The notes beneath the pieces were generated by a model, which saw nothing but the letters and a program-made list of their open reading frames with translations, ran no database searches and had not been told where the DNA came from. A DNA stretch of 64,000 bases from positions 20,071,778-20,135,777 of the forward strand of contig AP025045.1 in the NCBI GenBank assembly GCA_036186865.1, in the 5' to 3' direction. Origin of the DNA: Eustoma russellianum. Taxonomy: Eukaryota; Streptophyta; Magnoliopsida; Gentianales; Gentianaceae. This document shows, one piece after another, positions 34,251 through 45,222 of the stretch (position 1 is the first letter of the stretch; each line of letters begins with the position of its first letter). Both the position numbers and the translations under genes were made by a program.

Positions 34251-35330
34251 ATGCCTCCTAGACGTGACAATCAAGGAAACGGTGGCAATGGGAACAATAA
34301 CCCACCACCACCACCACCTCCAGTCTTAGTACCCCAGGCGCTGATTGACGCTATCATAGTGATAGCGCAAGGGGTTGCTCAGCAGCAGCAACAACCACAG
34401 CAACCACCTCCACCACCCCCCAGCAAGACATCAGGTACTATATTGGGGAGATGCGGAAGATGCATGCCCCCAATTTCGAAGGGACCACTGACCCAGAGGT
34501 GGCTGGGTTCTGGCTGGACGAAGTGGAGAAATACTTCAGGCTTGTGCAAGTGCCTAAAGAACTGAAGGTGGATGTGGCCACCCCGTTACTAATTGGCAGA
34601 GCTAATGCATGGTGGAATGGCATCCTGCCAAAGATGACTCACCCTATTCTGTGGAGACAATTTTTACAGGCTTACAAGGACTACTATGTGCCCGAGACTA
34701 CCATCTTGGAGAAGATGAGGCAGTTCGACAAATTTGAACAGGGGAGGATGACTGTTTCTGACTATGCGGACATGTTCCATGCCTTGGGCAAATTCACGCC
34801 CATGGTATTGGAAAACAATAGAATGAAAATGCTGAAATTCGAAGAAGGTTTAAACCCCCGCATACGGACAGCCATAGCGGGGTCTAGCATGAAAACTTTT
34901 GAGGAAATGCTGGATGCTTGTTACCGCGTAGAGAGTGACATGCGCAGGTCACAACCAAGAGAGGCTCGTGAAGAATCGAGCAAGAGGCCGAGAGTAGAGC
35001 AAATTGGAGGTAGACCCGGACGTTGGGTCAAGATCCCCAGGAAAGGACAAGCGGGGCCAGCTCAAAGGGCACCGCAATAGAATCAACGCAACCGACAAAC
35101 ACCCGCAGAATGTCCGCACTGCCAGAGGAGACACGTGGGCGAATGTTGGAAAATAACTGGTGCGTGCTTCAAATATGGGAAGGCGGGCCATAGGATTAAG
35201 GATTGTCCCGAATGGGACCCTAAGCCTCAAGCAGGAGCAGGGCCAGCCCAGCAGCAGAAAGGCAGGCCCAATGCGAGAGTCCACGCCATGACGGACGCTG
35301 AAGTCTAGGAGGACGCCAACGTGGTGACAG
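34251..35330 (+). pseudogene. Tekay gag (capsid and nucleocapsid), disabled
   Basis: Starts at ATG 34251 (MPPRRDNQGN), followed by Pro- and Gln-rich runs. The frame slips near 34440, and the capsid continues in the next frame (MHAPNFEGTTDPEVAGFWLDE, then YFRLVQVPKELKVD, ANAWWNGI, MTVSDYADMFHAL), the retrotransposon-gag domain. After a TAG at 35078 the nucleocapsid follows with two zinc motifs. The second reads CFKYGKAGHRIKDC, where the second Cys of the CCHC knuckle is Tyr. Another TAG lies at 35306. The coding part ends at a donor (GTGACAG/GTATG, 35330/35331). Gag would coat the RNA and build the particle; this copy cannot. Confidence 0.87.
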
Positions 35331-35439
35331 GTATGACCTAAGTTAAATAATAGTTGCTTAAGCTGAATTTTAGTTTCCTAAGTTGATAATTGAATACGTG
35401 TTATATGAAAACCTTTATGTGTTACCCTCTTGTGATTAG
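35331..35439 (+). other. Predicted intron 1 in Tekay gag-pol (109 bp)
   Basis: GTATGACC...GTGATTAG between VVTG (end of gag) and VILVNKVPANVLFDSG (protease). Removing exactly this stretch keeps the frame, phase 1. The insert is AT-rich and has stops in frame. Confidence 0.65.
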
Positions 35440-35831
35440 GTGTGATCTTAGTTAACAAAGTACCCGCAAACGTGTTATTTGATAGTGGAGCTAGTCACTC
35501 CTTCATTTCTAAGCGATTCGCCAAAGGACTCGACTGTTCACCCGAATGGCTTGAGAACCCCTTTAGGGTGCAGGCAGCAGGCGAGCAAGTACTGGTTTCT
35601 CACCACCAATACAAAGACTGTGATTTGGAATTGGATGGAAAGTTATTCTCGGTGACCTTAATTACAATCCCAATGAAGGACTTTGATGTAATATTGGGCA
35701 TGGATTGGCTGACCAAGAATCATGCCAATATTGATTGTAAACTCAAGCAAGTGACCCTCAAGGACCCTGAGATGAATGACATCACGGTACAAGAAAACGT
35801 CAAGATAACAAAAACTCCAAGGAAGATATAA
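35440..35831 (+). pseudogene. Tekay aspartic protease
   Basis: The frame opens after the predicted intron. It has the active site NVLFDSGASHSFISKRFA (residues ~10-25) and, further on, the ILGMDWL motif of retroviral-type aspartic proteases. It ends at a TAA (35829) directly before MTAIKAFKALQKG, where the family reads through into RT, so the stop is probably a mutated codon rather than a true end. Protease would cleave gag-pol into working parts. Classed as broken because of this stop and the disabled neighbours. Confidence 0.8.
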
Positions 35832-36960
35832 ATGACAGCTATTAAGGCCTTTAAAGCCTTACAGAAAGGAGCAGAGGGATATATGGTGTATGCATTAGAT
35901 GCGAAGCAGGAGGTTCCCTCTATAGATCAAATTCCGGTGATCAATGAGTTCAAGGACGTATTTCCGGATGACTTGCCGAGAGTTCCGCCATCGAGAGCAG
36001 TGGAGTTCGAAATCAACTTGATCCCTAGAGCCGAGCCTATATCTAAGGCACCCTATAGAATGGCTCCAGCCGAACTTAAGGAGCTTAAGGGACAACTTCA
36101 AGAGTTGTTAGACAAGAAATTGATACGCCCCAGTGTATCACCTTGGGGAGCTTCAGTTCTATTTGTAAAGAAGAAGGATGGCAGTATGAGGTTGTGTATT
36201 GACTACCGAGAGCTGAATAAGATTACTATTAAGAACAAATATCCTTTGCCAAGGATTGAAGATTTATTTGATCAGCTAAAAGGAGCCCACTGGTTCTCAA
36301 AGATTGATCTTCGTCAAGGGTATCATCAGCTGCTTGTGAAAGCCGGAGACGTACCTAAAACGGCTTTTCGGACTCAATACGGGCATTACGAATTCTTAGT
36401 GATGCCTTTTGGACTAACCAATGCCCCAGCAGCTTTTATGGACTTGATGAATACCGTGTTCCGAGAACAGTTGGATCAATTTGTGGTGGTGTTCATTGAT
36501 GACATCTTGGTCTATTTCCCCAACGAACAAGCTCATGCTAAACACTTAAGGGTGGTGTTGCAAATTCTGAGGCAACAAAAGCTTTATGTCAAATTCAGCA
36601 AATGTGAATTTTTGCTAAGAAGTGTAGCCTTTCTCGGTCACGTGATTTCGGAGAATGGGATTTCTGTGGATCCTAAAAAGATAGAAGCCATCACAGAGTG
36701 GCCAAGACCTACAAACGTGACTGAAGTAAGAAGCTTCCTAGGCTTGGCAGGCTACTATAGGAAGTTTGTTGAGGGTTTCTCAACGATAGCAGTACCATTG
36801 AGTCGACTTACGCAGAAGAAGACTAAGTTCAAATGGACTGCTGAATGTGAGCAGAGTTTTACTGAGCTCAAGAAGAGATTGACCACAGCCCCGGTGTTGG
36901 CACAACCCTCCGGCACCGACGGTTTTGTGATCTATAGTGACGCGTCCAAGAAAGGACTAG
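35832..36960 (+). pseudogene. Tekay reverse transcriptase and start of RNase H (exon before intron 2)
   Basis: An uninterrupted frame with linker, then RT: PYRMAPAELKELKGQL, SPWGASVLFVKKKDGS, RLCIDYRELNKIT, FSKIDLRQGYHQ, FLVMPFGLTNAPAAF and catalytic FIDDILVYF (F-IDD in place of YVDD, usual for gypsy), then FLGHVISENGI and FLGLAGYYRKF. RNase H begins with VIYSDASKKGLG, where a donor GTATGTAC interrupts at 36961. All RT motifs are intact. The enzyme copies RNA to DNA in the particle. It is labelled a pseudogene because the whole polyprotein is disabled, although this exon alone is well preserved. Confidence 0.88.
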
Positions 36961-37030
36961 GTATGTACATCATTACAATTAATGCATTGTATATACTTAT
37001 GCTAGTCTTGAATTAACTTTCTGTTTATAG
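36961..37030 (+). other. Predicted intron 2 in Tekay RNase H (70 bp)
   Basis: GTATGTAC...TGTTTATAG splits the RNase H codons for GLG/CVLMQ. Exact removal restores the family sequence in frame, phase 1. A branch-point-like TTAAC lies ~15 bp before the AG. Without splicing the frame hits TAA at 37013. Confidence 0.7.
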
Positions 37031-38878
37031 GTTGTGTCCTGATGCAAAATGAACGAGTTATTTCGTACGCATCAAGACAATTGAAACCATATGAGCAGAA
37101 TTACCCGACGCATGACTTGGAGCTCGCAGCTGTTGTATTTGCTCTTAAGATCTGGAGGCACTATTTATATGGAGAGAAATGTGCTGTGTTCACTGATCAT
37201 AAGAGCTTGAAGTACCTATTCTCGTAGAAAGAATTAAATATGAGACAGAGAAGATGGTTGGAGTTACTCAAGGACTATGACTTGACCATCAACTACCATC
37301 CGGGTAAGGCCAATAGAGTGGCGGACGCGTTGAGCAGAAAGTCTAGCCACGCGAGACAATCTCCGTTAGAAAGAGAAATCGAGGAGTTTGACCTCGAGAT
37401 GGTGGACTTAGTGGCGAATGTCCTTACAGCGTTATCTATCAGCCCAGACTTGGTAGACAGAATTAAAGAAGCTCAGTATGATGACCAAGCATTGAGAGAA
37501 ATCCGCGACAAATTGTCCACAGAACCAGTAACGGATTTCCAGTTACGAGGAGATGGAAGTCTCTGGTTTCTGAATCGGTTATGCGTGCCAGGTAAAGACG
37601 AACTTCGAATGGAATTGCTCCGAGAAGCGCATAACTCAAGGATGTCTATTCACCCTGGGAGCACTAAGATGTACAAGGACCTCAAAAGAAATTATTGGTG
37701 GATAGGAATGAAAAGATCTATAGCGGAGTATGTTGAAAGGTGCTTGGTTTGCCAACAAGTCAAAGCCGAACATCAACGACCTGGTGGTTTGATAAAGCCA
37801 CTGGAGATTCCAGAATGGAAGTGGGAACACGTGACTATGGACTTCATGATGGGACTACCCAAGACCAGAAATGGAAATGAGATGATTTGGGTGATTGTGG
37901 ACCGTTTGACAAAGACAGCCCCATTTCATAGCCATGCCACATGGCACCTCCTACGAGAAACTTTCCAATATATATGTGGATAACATTGTGAGTTTGCATG
38001 GAGTCCCTGTCAGCATTGTGTCGGACCGTGATCCCAAATTCACCTATAAGTTCTAGAGGGCCTTCCAGAAGGCGATGGGTACCGAACTGAAGATGAGTAT
38101 CGCGTACCACCCTCAAACGGATGGACAATCCTAGAGAACCATCCAGACCTTGGAGGATATGTTAAGAGCATGCGCCTTGGATTTTAAAGGAAACTGGGAT
38201 AGCATGCTGAAGTTGATGGAGTTTTCATACAATAACAGCTATCACAGTGTAATTGGCATGGCGCCATTTGAAGCCTTATATGGATGTAAGTGCAGGTCCC
38301 CGGTTTGTTGGGATGAAGTTGGAGAAAGGACAATCACTGCAACCGAGTTGGTTGAGCAAACAGTGGAAAGGGTCAAAGTGATAAGAGAGAAACTCAAGGT
38401 GGCTCAAGATCGCAATAAGAGTTGGGTTGACACAAAGAGGCGACCCTTGGAGTTTGAGGAAGGTGAAAAGGTCTATTTACGAGTTTCACCCACCAAGGGA
38501 GTTGCAAGATTCGGAATGAAGGGCAAGTTAAGCCCTAGATATATCGGCCCATACGAAGTGCTTAGCAAGGTTGGGGAAAGAGCATACCGATTAGCCTTGC
38601 CACCAAGTTTGTCCCGAGTTCATAACGTATTTCACGTATCTCAATTAAGGAAATACGTATCGGACCCCAACCATGTCCTTGAAGCACAACCATTGGATGT
38701 TAAGGAAGATGTCTCATATGAAGAACATCCAATGAAAATCGTTGATAGAAAAGATCAAGTTCTGCGCAGACGCGTGATTCCGTATGTCAAGGTTCAGTGG
38801 AGTAACCATGCGGAGCGCGAAGCCACGTGGGAGCTTGAGGAACAAATGATGGAGCTTTACCCACACCTCTTCCAATAA
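37031..38878 (+). pseudogene. Tekay RNase H end, integrase and chromodomain, disabled
   Basis: After the intron, RNase H continues (VISYASRQLKPYEQNYPTHD, VFTDHKSLKYLF), with a TAG at 37225 in place of the usual Gln before KELNMRQRRW. Integrase follows with a zinc motif (HNSRMSIHPG ... CLVCQQVK), first Asp in VTMDFMMGL, a one-base insertion near 37920 that shifts the frame, second Asp in IVSDRDPKF, a TAG at 38054, and a TAG at 38132 exactly where the catalytic Glu of the DDE triad belongs (TDGQS-stop-RTIQ). The C-terminal part (38150-38878) has GPYEVL, HNVFHVSQLRKY and a chromodomain-like end with VKVQWSNHAEREATWELEEQ, which would guide insertion to heterochromatin. Integration by this copy is impossible. 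Confidence 0.87.
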
Positions 38879-38886
38879 GGTACGCC

Positions 38887-38923
38887 AGTTTCGAGGACGA
38901 AACTTTTTGTAAGGGGGGTGGAA
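38887..38923 (+). promoter_or_regulatory. Tekay pre-PPT hairpin and polypurine tract
   Basis: AGTTTCG-agga-CGAAACT (38887-38904), then TTTTGTAAGGGGGGTGGAA directly before the 3' LTR. Confidence 0.88.
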
Positions 38924-39220
38924 TGTTATGCCCCGCACTCTCCGTAGAATAATTAAAAGACAAAGAAGGAATTAAAGGAGATTAATGACTGTCAACGGTA
39001 ATGAATTAGGCATTAAGTATGAGGATTAATTAGAAATTAATGAGAAGATTAAATATTAGAATTAATTGTAATTAATTTTAGAATTAAATAATGAAGGTTT
39101 ATCCTTTAAGATAAATAAGATAATAGATATAATTTAGAAACTCCAAATCTTACCCTTTCCCATATTAAACTGACAGCGTCAGTTTCTCCTCCCCATTCAC
39201 AGAAACCGACGCAACTCCTC
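38924..39220 (+). repeat. Tekay 3' LTR, first part
   Basis: Matches 31476-31773. It is interrupted after TCCTC (39216-39220) by the SIRE element and resumes at 49717; the duplicated TCCTC at 49712-49716 is the TSD. Confidence 0.92.
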
Positions 39221-41714
39221 TGTTGGACCTGTATAGCACCACTAGAAGGGGGGGTTGAATAGTGAGTGCGGAAAAAATTGGTTTATAAAAATTTTAAGGA
39301 CCAATTACTCACTTCTGAAAACAGAGACTGCTTTCAGGACCCGTTTTTAAACACTTGGTTGACTGGGTTGTAGACTTTCAAAAATAGTGAAATTTTGACA
39401 CAATGTACTCTTAGGTGTTATGAAGGTTTCATAAAAATTTCAGATTAAAACTCAAAGGTTAAGTCACTCAAATGTGGTACGTGATCTGACTGTGTCAGTT
39501 TGGACAGAACCTTTACCTTAAAATGAAAAACTTATTCCTATTTGGTGACAACTCTAAATGACCTGAAAATTTTATGAGATGATCCTCAGGATGTTTAGTA
39601 TACTCAGTTAAAACAGTTTTGAAAAATTCCTTTGGGAAGTATGTCAACCAAGTTGATGTTCTCAACCTCTGCCAATCTGAAAAACAGATTTGCACTAGTC
39701 TCAGAACTATGAACGTTTGGATGACTTATACTTATTTGATAAAATCATTCGAAAATGAACCCTAAGACACAAGGATATGTTTCTGCAAAGTTTTATGATT
39801 TTTGAAAATTTTTTGCTATTTTTACCGAGATCATAAAGATGATGCAAAAACAGAAACTGAGAGTAAAAATGCTGAAAGTAAGAACACCAAGAATTTTATA
39901 CTGGTTCGGCCAACGTGACCTACTCCAGTCTTCAAGGACACCTTCCTTGGTTTTCACTAGTCACTAAAGTCACCTTAGAATAAGGGTGGATAGAGTTATA
40001 CACCAACTCCTTCAATCCAAACCCTTTTACAATGTTCTACACAAAGAACAACACCAAAGAATCACCAATCAGCACCACCTCACCAAATGAAGGTTTGATC
40101 ACACCTTGATCAACCTTGTACACCAATGAATCTTATTTGGGTGATGTGTATGAAGCCTATACTGAATATCACATGTAAGTATGATAGGCTTTGGGTACAT
40201 ACAAGAGATGAATATGGAAAATGAAGTGAAGTCTTTCAAACACTAAACAGAATTTTGCACTTGTTGTTCTTGTTTTGTGTTGATCATCTCTTGGCCTTTT
40301 ATAGATGGTTTGGGGCGCCTACAAGGTTGAGAGGAGCCTCCCAAATCTGATTTGAATTGTCTTGTGATGCCTTTGAATAAATTTGAATGCTTTAGGTCAT
40401 TAATTCCCCCCAAAACTTCAGCCACCAATCTGAAATTTCAGATTCAAAAACAGAATTTTCAGCTTTGTTTGGTCTTGTCTTTGACTCCTTAATTTATGGA
40501 TCTTTGTCTTCCATCATTGCTTGGTCTTTCTTCATCAATTATATTATATTATGAACTCCTCCAAGGCTCCCAACATGCTGTCCCAGCTGCCCCATCTGGT
40601 CAGCCAATGTGCTGAATTCAAATCTGAATTTTGCATGGTAACAATGTAGAATTCTTCATGAACATGGTAAATTTCTTTTACCATTTTACCTTGCCTTCTA
40701 GAACCTTTCAAGATATGTCTTTGGCTGTGTAATTCATGTATAATACATGTATAAATACATGTGGCATCATGTAGCAAATAAACGTTCCATATACGATGAT
40801 GTAGTAACTTCAAATTTCAACTTCCGTTGATTGCTCGGTTTTTCTCCGTTTTGTCTCAAACCTCTTCAACATATAAAATGTGTAATGTAACATGCAATAT
40901 ACATATAAATATGTATAATCTCAGCTCCAATGTGTATAAGATGTTCGGCCAAGAGGTATATCAATTTTGAGTTTGATTTTCAGAGAAATAAGGAAGATAA
41001 TGGAGAATTGATATATGTATTTGTTTTGTGACTTTGGTATTGATCTCTCCATGTAGTGCACGAAATGTTTTAGTGTTGGAAATGTATATTGGCTGGCCAT
41101 GTTTGTATGATAAGTATATGATGTGTCGGAGATGGCTCGGTAGTCATATGATATGATACATTTCGGTTTTTGCACTTTTGTCATGTCGATGTAATTTTGG
41201 AAGTTTGATGACATGAAGTATATGACTTAAGAGTATCATGGATGTGTATATGATGTATATATGACTCTCTTGTCGTTGACATATCTTGATGACATGTTGA
41301 CAAAATGTCGAGATCGAATAATGTAGCTTGTCGTCTGAGATAGAATATATGTCGTATATATATCCATGAGATATATGTATATGCCGTGAGACTCCAAGAA
41401 ATATATATGCCATGAGTATCCATAAGATATATGTTTAGAGTGTATATCCAAGAGATATATACGCCGTGTGTCGAGATATCCAAGAAATATATATATACCA
41501 TATCCAAGAGTTGTATGTATGCCGTGTATATCACCTGAGAATAAATACAACAATGTTTGCCATATGATTTAAGCCTTAACGCTTCATGGCTTGTTAGTAC
41601 AACAGTGATAGATATAGGCATATGCATTTTGAAATCTCATAACATTTAGATCATGTAATCATGTAACATATAAATCATGCACTTGTAAATCATTCAAACC
41701 ATGATTTCTCAACA
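39221..41714 (-). repeat. SIRE 3' LTR (2494 bp)
   Basis: TGTTGAGAAATC...CAGGTCCAACA in minus orientation. It holds the ATATATGCCGTGAG-type short tandem array at ~41355-41530. Confidence 0.92.
41355..41530. repeat. Degenerate ~35-bp tandem units in SIRE LTR
   Basis: Units built of atccaagagatatat and atgccgtg words. They recur at ~49352-49527. They create open frames with repeated YISWIY-like peptides that are not genes. Confidence 0.75.
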
Positions 41715-41730
41715 ATCTCCCCCTTTTGAT
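41715..41730 (-). promoter_or_regulatory. SIRE polypurine tract
   Basis: Minus strand ATCAAAAGGGGGAGAT directly before the 3' LTR. Confidence 0.88.
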
Positions 41731-42072
41731 GATTTGCAAAATAACCTTTATTCATGATTTAGATGTGGCATAATCACTCCCCCTACAATTATGCATTCAT
41801 AACATGTTTTTCAAAATTTAGATACTCCCCCTTAAATCAATCTCTCCCTTTATATCATACATTTCAAAATGTAGATACTCCCCCTTAAATCAATCTCTCC
41901 CTTTATATCATACATTTGAATTAGCAATTTCTCACTCTCTCTTTGACCTTAAAATCATGCTTTTTCTCCCACTGAAATCATGCAAGCAATCATGATAAAA
42001 GCAATCATGCATTTTTCTCCCCCTTGATTTTGTAAATCACATCAAAAGATACATTTGGAGCAAAACGATAAT

Positions 42073-45000
42073 TTATAGCATATCAATGGAAATCATGCCT
42101 AATTTAGATCGTAAATTTTCATATGTGGCTTGATTAAGAGCTTTTGTAAAAATATCAGCTATTTGTTCTTCAGTACGAACGTGATCTATTATAATATTAC
42201 CATTACTTACATGATCACGAAGAAAATGATATCTTACATCTATGTGTTTTGCCTTAGAGTGTAAAACAGGGTTCTTAGATAAGTTGATAGCACTTGTACT
42301 GTCACAATATATGGGAATTTTATTTACAGTTATTCCAAAGTCTGAAATTTGTTGTTTTAGCCATAATAACTGTGTACAACAAAGACTTAACGCCATGTAT
42401 TCTGCCTCTGTAGTGGATAATGCTACACTAGCTTGTTTCTTTGAACACCATGATATTAGTGAGTTTCCAATAAATTGACATGTACCACTTGTACTTTTTC
42501 TATCTATCTTACACCCTCCATAATCAGCATCAGTATAAGCATGTAGATTGAATTCAGAGTTTTTATCATACCAAATACCTAATGTGGGAGTGTGCTTAAT
42601 GTATCGAAATATTCGTTTTACAGCATTATAATGTGAGACTTTCGGGTTACTTTGAAAACGAGCACACATACACACACTAAACATGATATCAGGTCTACTT
42701 ACAGTAAGATAAAGCAAAGAGCCAATCATAGATCTATATAATCCGTTGTCAAAGTCTTTTCCAGTTTCATCTTTATCAAGCTTAGTTGATATACTCATGG
42801 GGGTTGTAGATGGCTTTAAATTCTCAAAGCTAAACTTTTTAATCATGTCATTCACATATTTTGCTTGACTTATGTGTATTCCTTTATTAGTTTGTTTAAT
42901 TTGCAAGCCAAGGAAATAATTTAGTTCGCCTACCATTGACATTTCAAATTCGGATTTCATACAATTTTCAAATTCTTCAACTAATTTATCACAAGTAGAT
43001 CCAAAGATGATATCATCAACATAAATTTGAAGAATAAGTAAATCTGATTTTTCATGTTTTAAGAATAGTGTACTGTCGATGGTTCCTCTTTTAAATCCAT
43101 TTTCTAAGAGGAAAGTGGCAAAACGATCGTACCAAGCTCTAGGAGCTTGTTTTAAGCCATATAGCGCTTTCTTTAACTTGTATACATGATTAGGGTATAT
43201 CATATCCTCAAAGCCAGGTGGTTGTTTTACATAGACTTCTTCTTGTATAAAACCATTTAAGAATGCACTTTTTACGTCCATTTGGTAAAGTTTAAAATTC
43301 TTTATGCAAGCAATAGCAAGTAGTAATCGTATAGCTTCTAATCGTGCTACAGGTGCAAATGTTTCATCATAGTCTATGCCTTCTTCTTGATTATATCCTT
43401 GAGCTACAAGCCTAGCTTTGTTTCTAACCACTTTACCATTCTCATTCATTTTGTTTCTAAATACCCATTTCGTACCTATTATTGTTTTATCTTGTGGTTT
43501 TGGTACTAAATCCCAAACATCATTTCTTGTAAATTGATTAAGTTCATCATGCATAGCATCAATCCAAGAAGAATCATTTAAAGCATCAAACACATTCTTG
43601 GGTTCTATTTCCGAAATCATAGCATGTAATTGATTTATTTCATCTTGATTTATTCTTCTACGTGGTCGTACACCTTGTGATATATCACCTATGATAAGTT
43701 CATGTGGATGATTCTTATGAAATCTTGTTTGATTATTTTCTAAGTTCTCATGCATTTCTAAGTGATCATGCGTTTCTAGTGTGTTGTGTTCATCATGTAC
43801 TATATTTTCTTCTATATCATCAATCACAGATTCGAGTTCAAAATCACCATCATAATCTTTAGTTGTTTCATGTTCACCGAATTCATTGAATTTCACATGA
43901 ACAGATTCTAAGATTTGCCTAGTGATAGGATCATAACATCTATATGCCTTAGAATTTACAGAATATCCAACAAAGATGCATTCAATGGATTTAGACTCAA
44001 ATTTATCTAGATTGTCTTTTGTGTTAAGTACAAAGCATTTACATCCAAACACACGAAAATAGTCAATCTTAGGCATTCGATTATTTAAAATCTCATAAGG
44101 GGTTTTGTTTATTTTCTTTCTAATTGATAAACGGTTGACTATATAGCATGCACAATTTACAGCTTCTGCCCACAAGAATTTAGGTAGTTTATTTTCACAT
44201 AACATTGTTCTTGCAATTTCTTGTAGTGTCCTATTCTTTCTTTCTACTACGCCGTTTAATTGAGGTGTTCTAGGTGGTGAAAATTCATGTTTAATACCCT
44301 TTTCTTCACAAAATGCAATCATATCTTTATTTTTAAATTCACCTCCTCTATCGCTTCTAATTTTCTTCACATTTATGCCATATTCATTTTCAAGTTGTTT
44401 TATTAATTTGGCAATCTCAATAGCACTATCATCTTTATTTGCAAGAAATAAAGTCCATGTATAGCGAGAAAAATCATCAACTATGACACATGCATAGTGT
44501 CTCCCTCCAAGACTTTTAGTACGACTAGGACCAAACAAATCAATGTGTAATAATTCTAAGATAGTAGATGTGCTAATCTCATTCTTAGACTTAAGTGATT
44601 CGCGTGTTTGTTTGCCTCTAATACAAGATTCATATAACTTAAAGTTATCCGTATCAAGTTTAGGCAATCCTCGTACTAGATTCTTTCGTTGAAGTTTTTC
44701 AAGAGTTGATATGCCAATATGTCCTAACCGTCTATGCCATAAGTTTACATTTGGTTCATTTGTCATAAAACATTTTACTCTAGCATCTAGCATCTCATCT
44801 ATGGATAGTGTAAAAATATTTCCTTCTCTTTTTCCTTTTAGTACGGTTTCTCCATTTTTATTAACAATATTGCAATATGGATGAGAGAAACACGCATCAT
44901 AACCATTATCAAGAAATTGTGAAATACTAAGTAAGTTGTATGATAGATTACTTACTAGGAACACGTTGGAGATTTGAAGAGTACTTGGATTTCCGATTGT

Positions 45001-45156
45001 TCCTTTTCCAATGATTCGACCTTCATTGTTATCTCCAAAGGTTACAGATCCTCCTTTTTCAACTTTCTTTAATTTGGAAAATAGAGTTGGATCACCCGTC
45101 ATATGTCTTGAACACCCACTATCAAGAAACCACTTATTTCCTATATCTTTTGCTAC
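42073..45156 (-). CDS. SIRE-type pol polyprotein (PR-INT-RT-RNase H)
   Basis: The open frame runs from just after a TAG (45157) to the stop at 42073; the first Met is at 45102. Protease active site KWFLDSGCSRHMTGDP lies at the very start, upstream of that Met, so translation must enter from gag. Next come GAG-pre-integrase (LWHRRLGHIG ... YESC, where the first zinc Cys is Tyr), integrase DDE residues in LLHIDLFGP, IRSDRGGEF and VERKNRT, RT (KARLVAQGYNQ, MDVKSAFLNGF, LQIYVDDIIFGS) and RNase H (AYTDADYGG, RKSTSGTCQF, ALSTTEAEY, DIFTKAL). It encodes all enzymes for reverse transcription and integration. The frame is the same as gag, separated by three stops. The only visible defect is the Cys-to-Tyr change. 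Confidence 0.92.
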   Translation of the reverse strand, partial: VAKDIGNKWFLDSGCSRHMTGDPTLFSKLKKVEKGGSVTFGDNNEGRIIGKGTIGNPSTLQISNVFLVSNLSYNLLSISQFLDNGYDACFSHPYCNIVNKNGETVLKGKREGNIFTLSIDEMLDARVKCFMTNEPNVNLWHRRLGHIGISTLEKLQRKNLVRGLPKLDTDNFKLYESCIRGKQTRESLKSKNEISTSTILELLHIDLFGPSRTKSLGGRHYACVIVDDFSRYTWTLFLANKDDSAIEIAKLIKQLENEYGINVKKIRSDRGGEFKNKDMIAFCEEKGIKHEFSPPRTPQLNGVVERKNRTLQEIARTMLCENKLPKFLWAEAVNCACYIVNRLSIRKKINKTPYEILNNRMPKIDYFRVFGCKCFVLNTKDNLDKFESKSIECIFVGYSVNSKAYRCYDPITRQILESVHVKFNEFGEHETTKDYDGDFELESVIDDIEENIVHDEHNTLETHDHLEMHENLENNQTRFHKNHPHELIIGDISQGVRPRRRINQDEINQLHAMISEIEPKNVFDALNDSSWIDAMHDELNQFTRNDVWDLVPKPQDKTIIGTKWVFRNKMNENGKVVRNKARLVAQGYNQEEGIDYDETFAPVARLEAIRLLLAIACIKNFKLYQMDVKSAFLNGFIQEEVYVKQPPGFEDMIYPNHVYKLKKALYGLKQAPRAWYDRFATFLLENGFKRGTIDSTLFLKHEKSDLLILQIYVDDIIFGSTCDKLVEEFENCMKSEFEMSMVGELNYFLGLQIKQTNKGIHISQAKYVNDMIKKFSFENLKPSTTPMSISTKLDKDETGKDFDNGLYRSMIGSLLYLTVSRPDIMFSVCMCARFQSNPKVSHYNAVKRIFRYIKHTPTLGIWYDKNSEFNLHAYTDADYGGCKIDRKSTSGTCQFIGNSLISWCSKKQASVALSTTEAEYMALSLCCTQLLWLKQQISDFGITVNKIPIYCDSTSAINLSKNPVLHSKAKHIDVRYHFLRDHVSNGNIIIDHVRTEEQIADIFTKALNQATYENLRSKLGMISIDML

Positions 45157-45222
45157 CTACAAAACATAACACTAACTTAGGTACCCTTTAATTTTGGGTC
45201 CTTTCGGGTTAGTAATTTAGAC
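45157..45222 (-). other. Possible 66-nt intron or stop-rich linker between SIRE gag and pol
   Basis: It starts AAAG/GTCTAA and ends TTTTGTAG/GTAGC on the minus strand. Length is 22 codons, and gag and pol are in the same frame, so splicing it out would join them in frame. It holds the gag TAA and two TAGs. It has a perfect TACTAAC branch-like word, but placed near the 5' side. Alternatives are stop suppression or decay. Confidence 0.35.

Noticed and set aside
41181..41627. Open frames with repeated YISWIY-like peptides in the SIRE LTR (also 49178-49624)
   Set aside because: They are translations of the ~35-bp tandem array within a non-coding LTR, duplicated because the LTR is duplicated.
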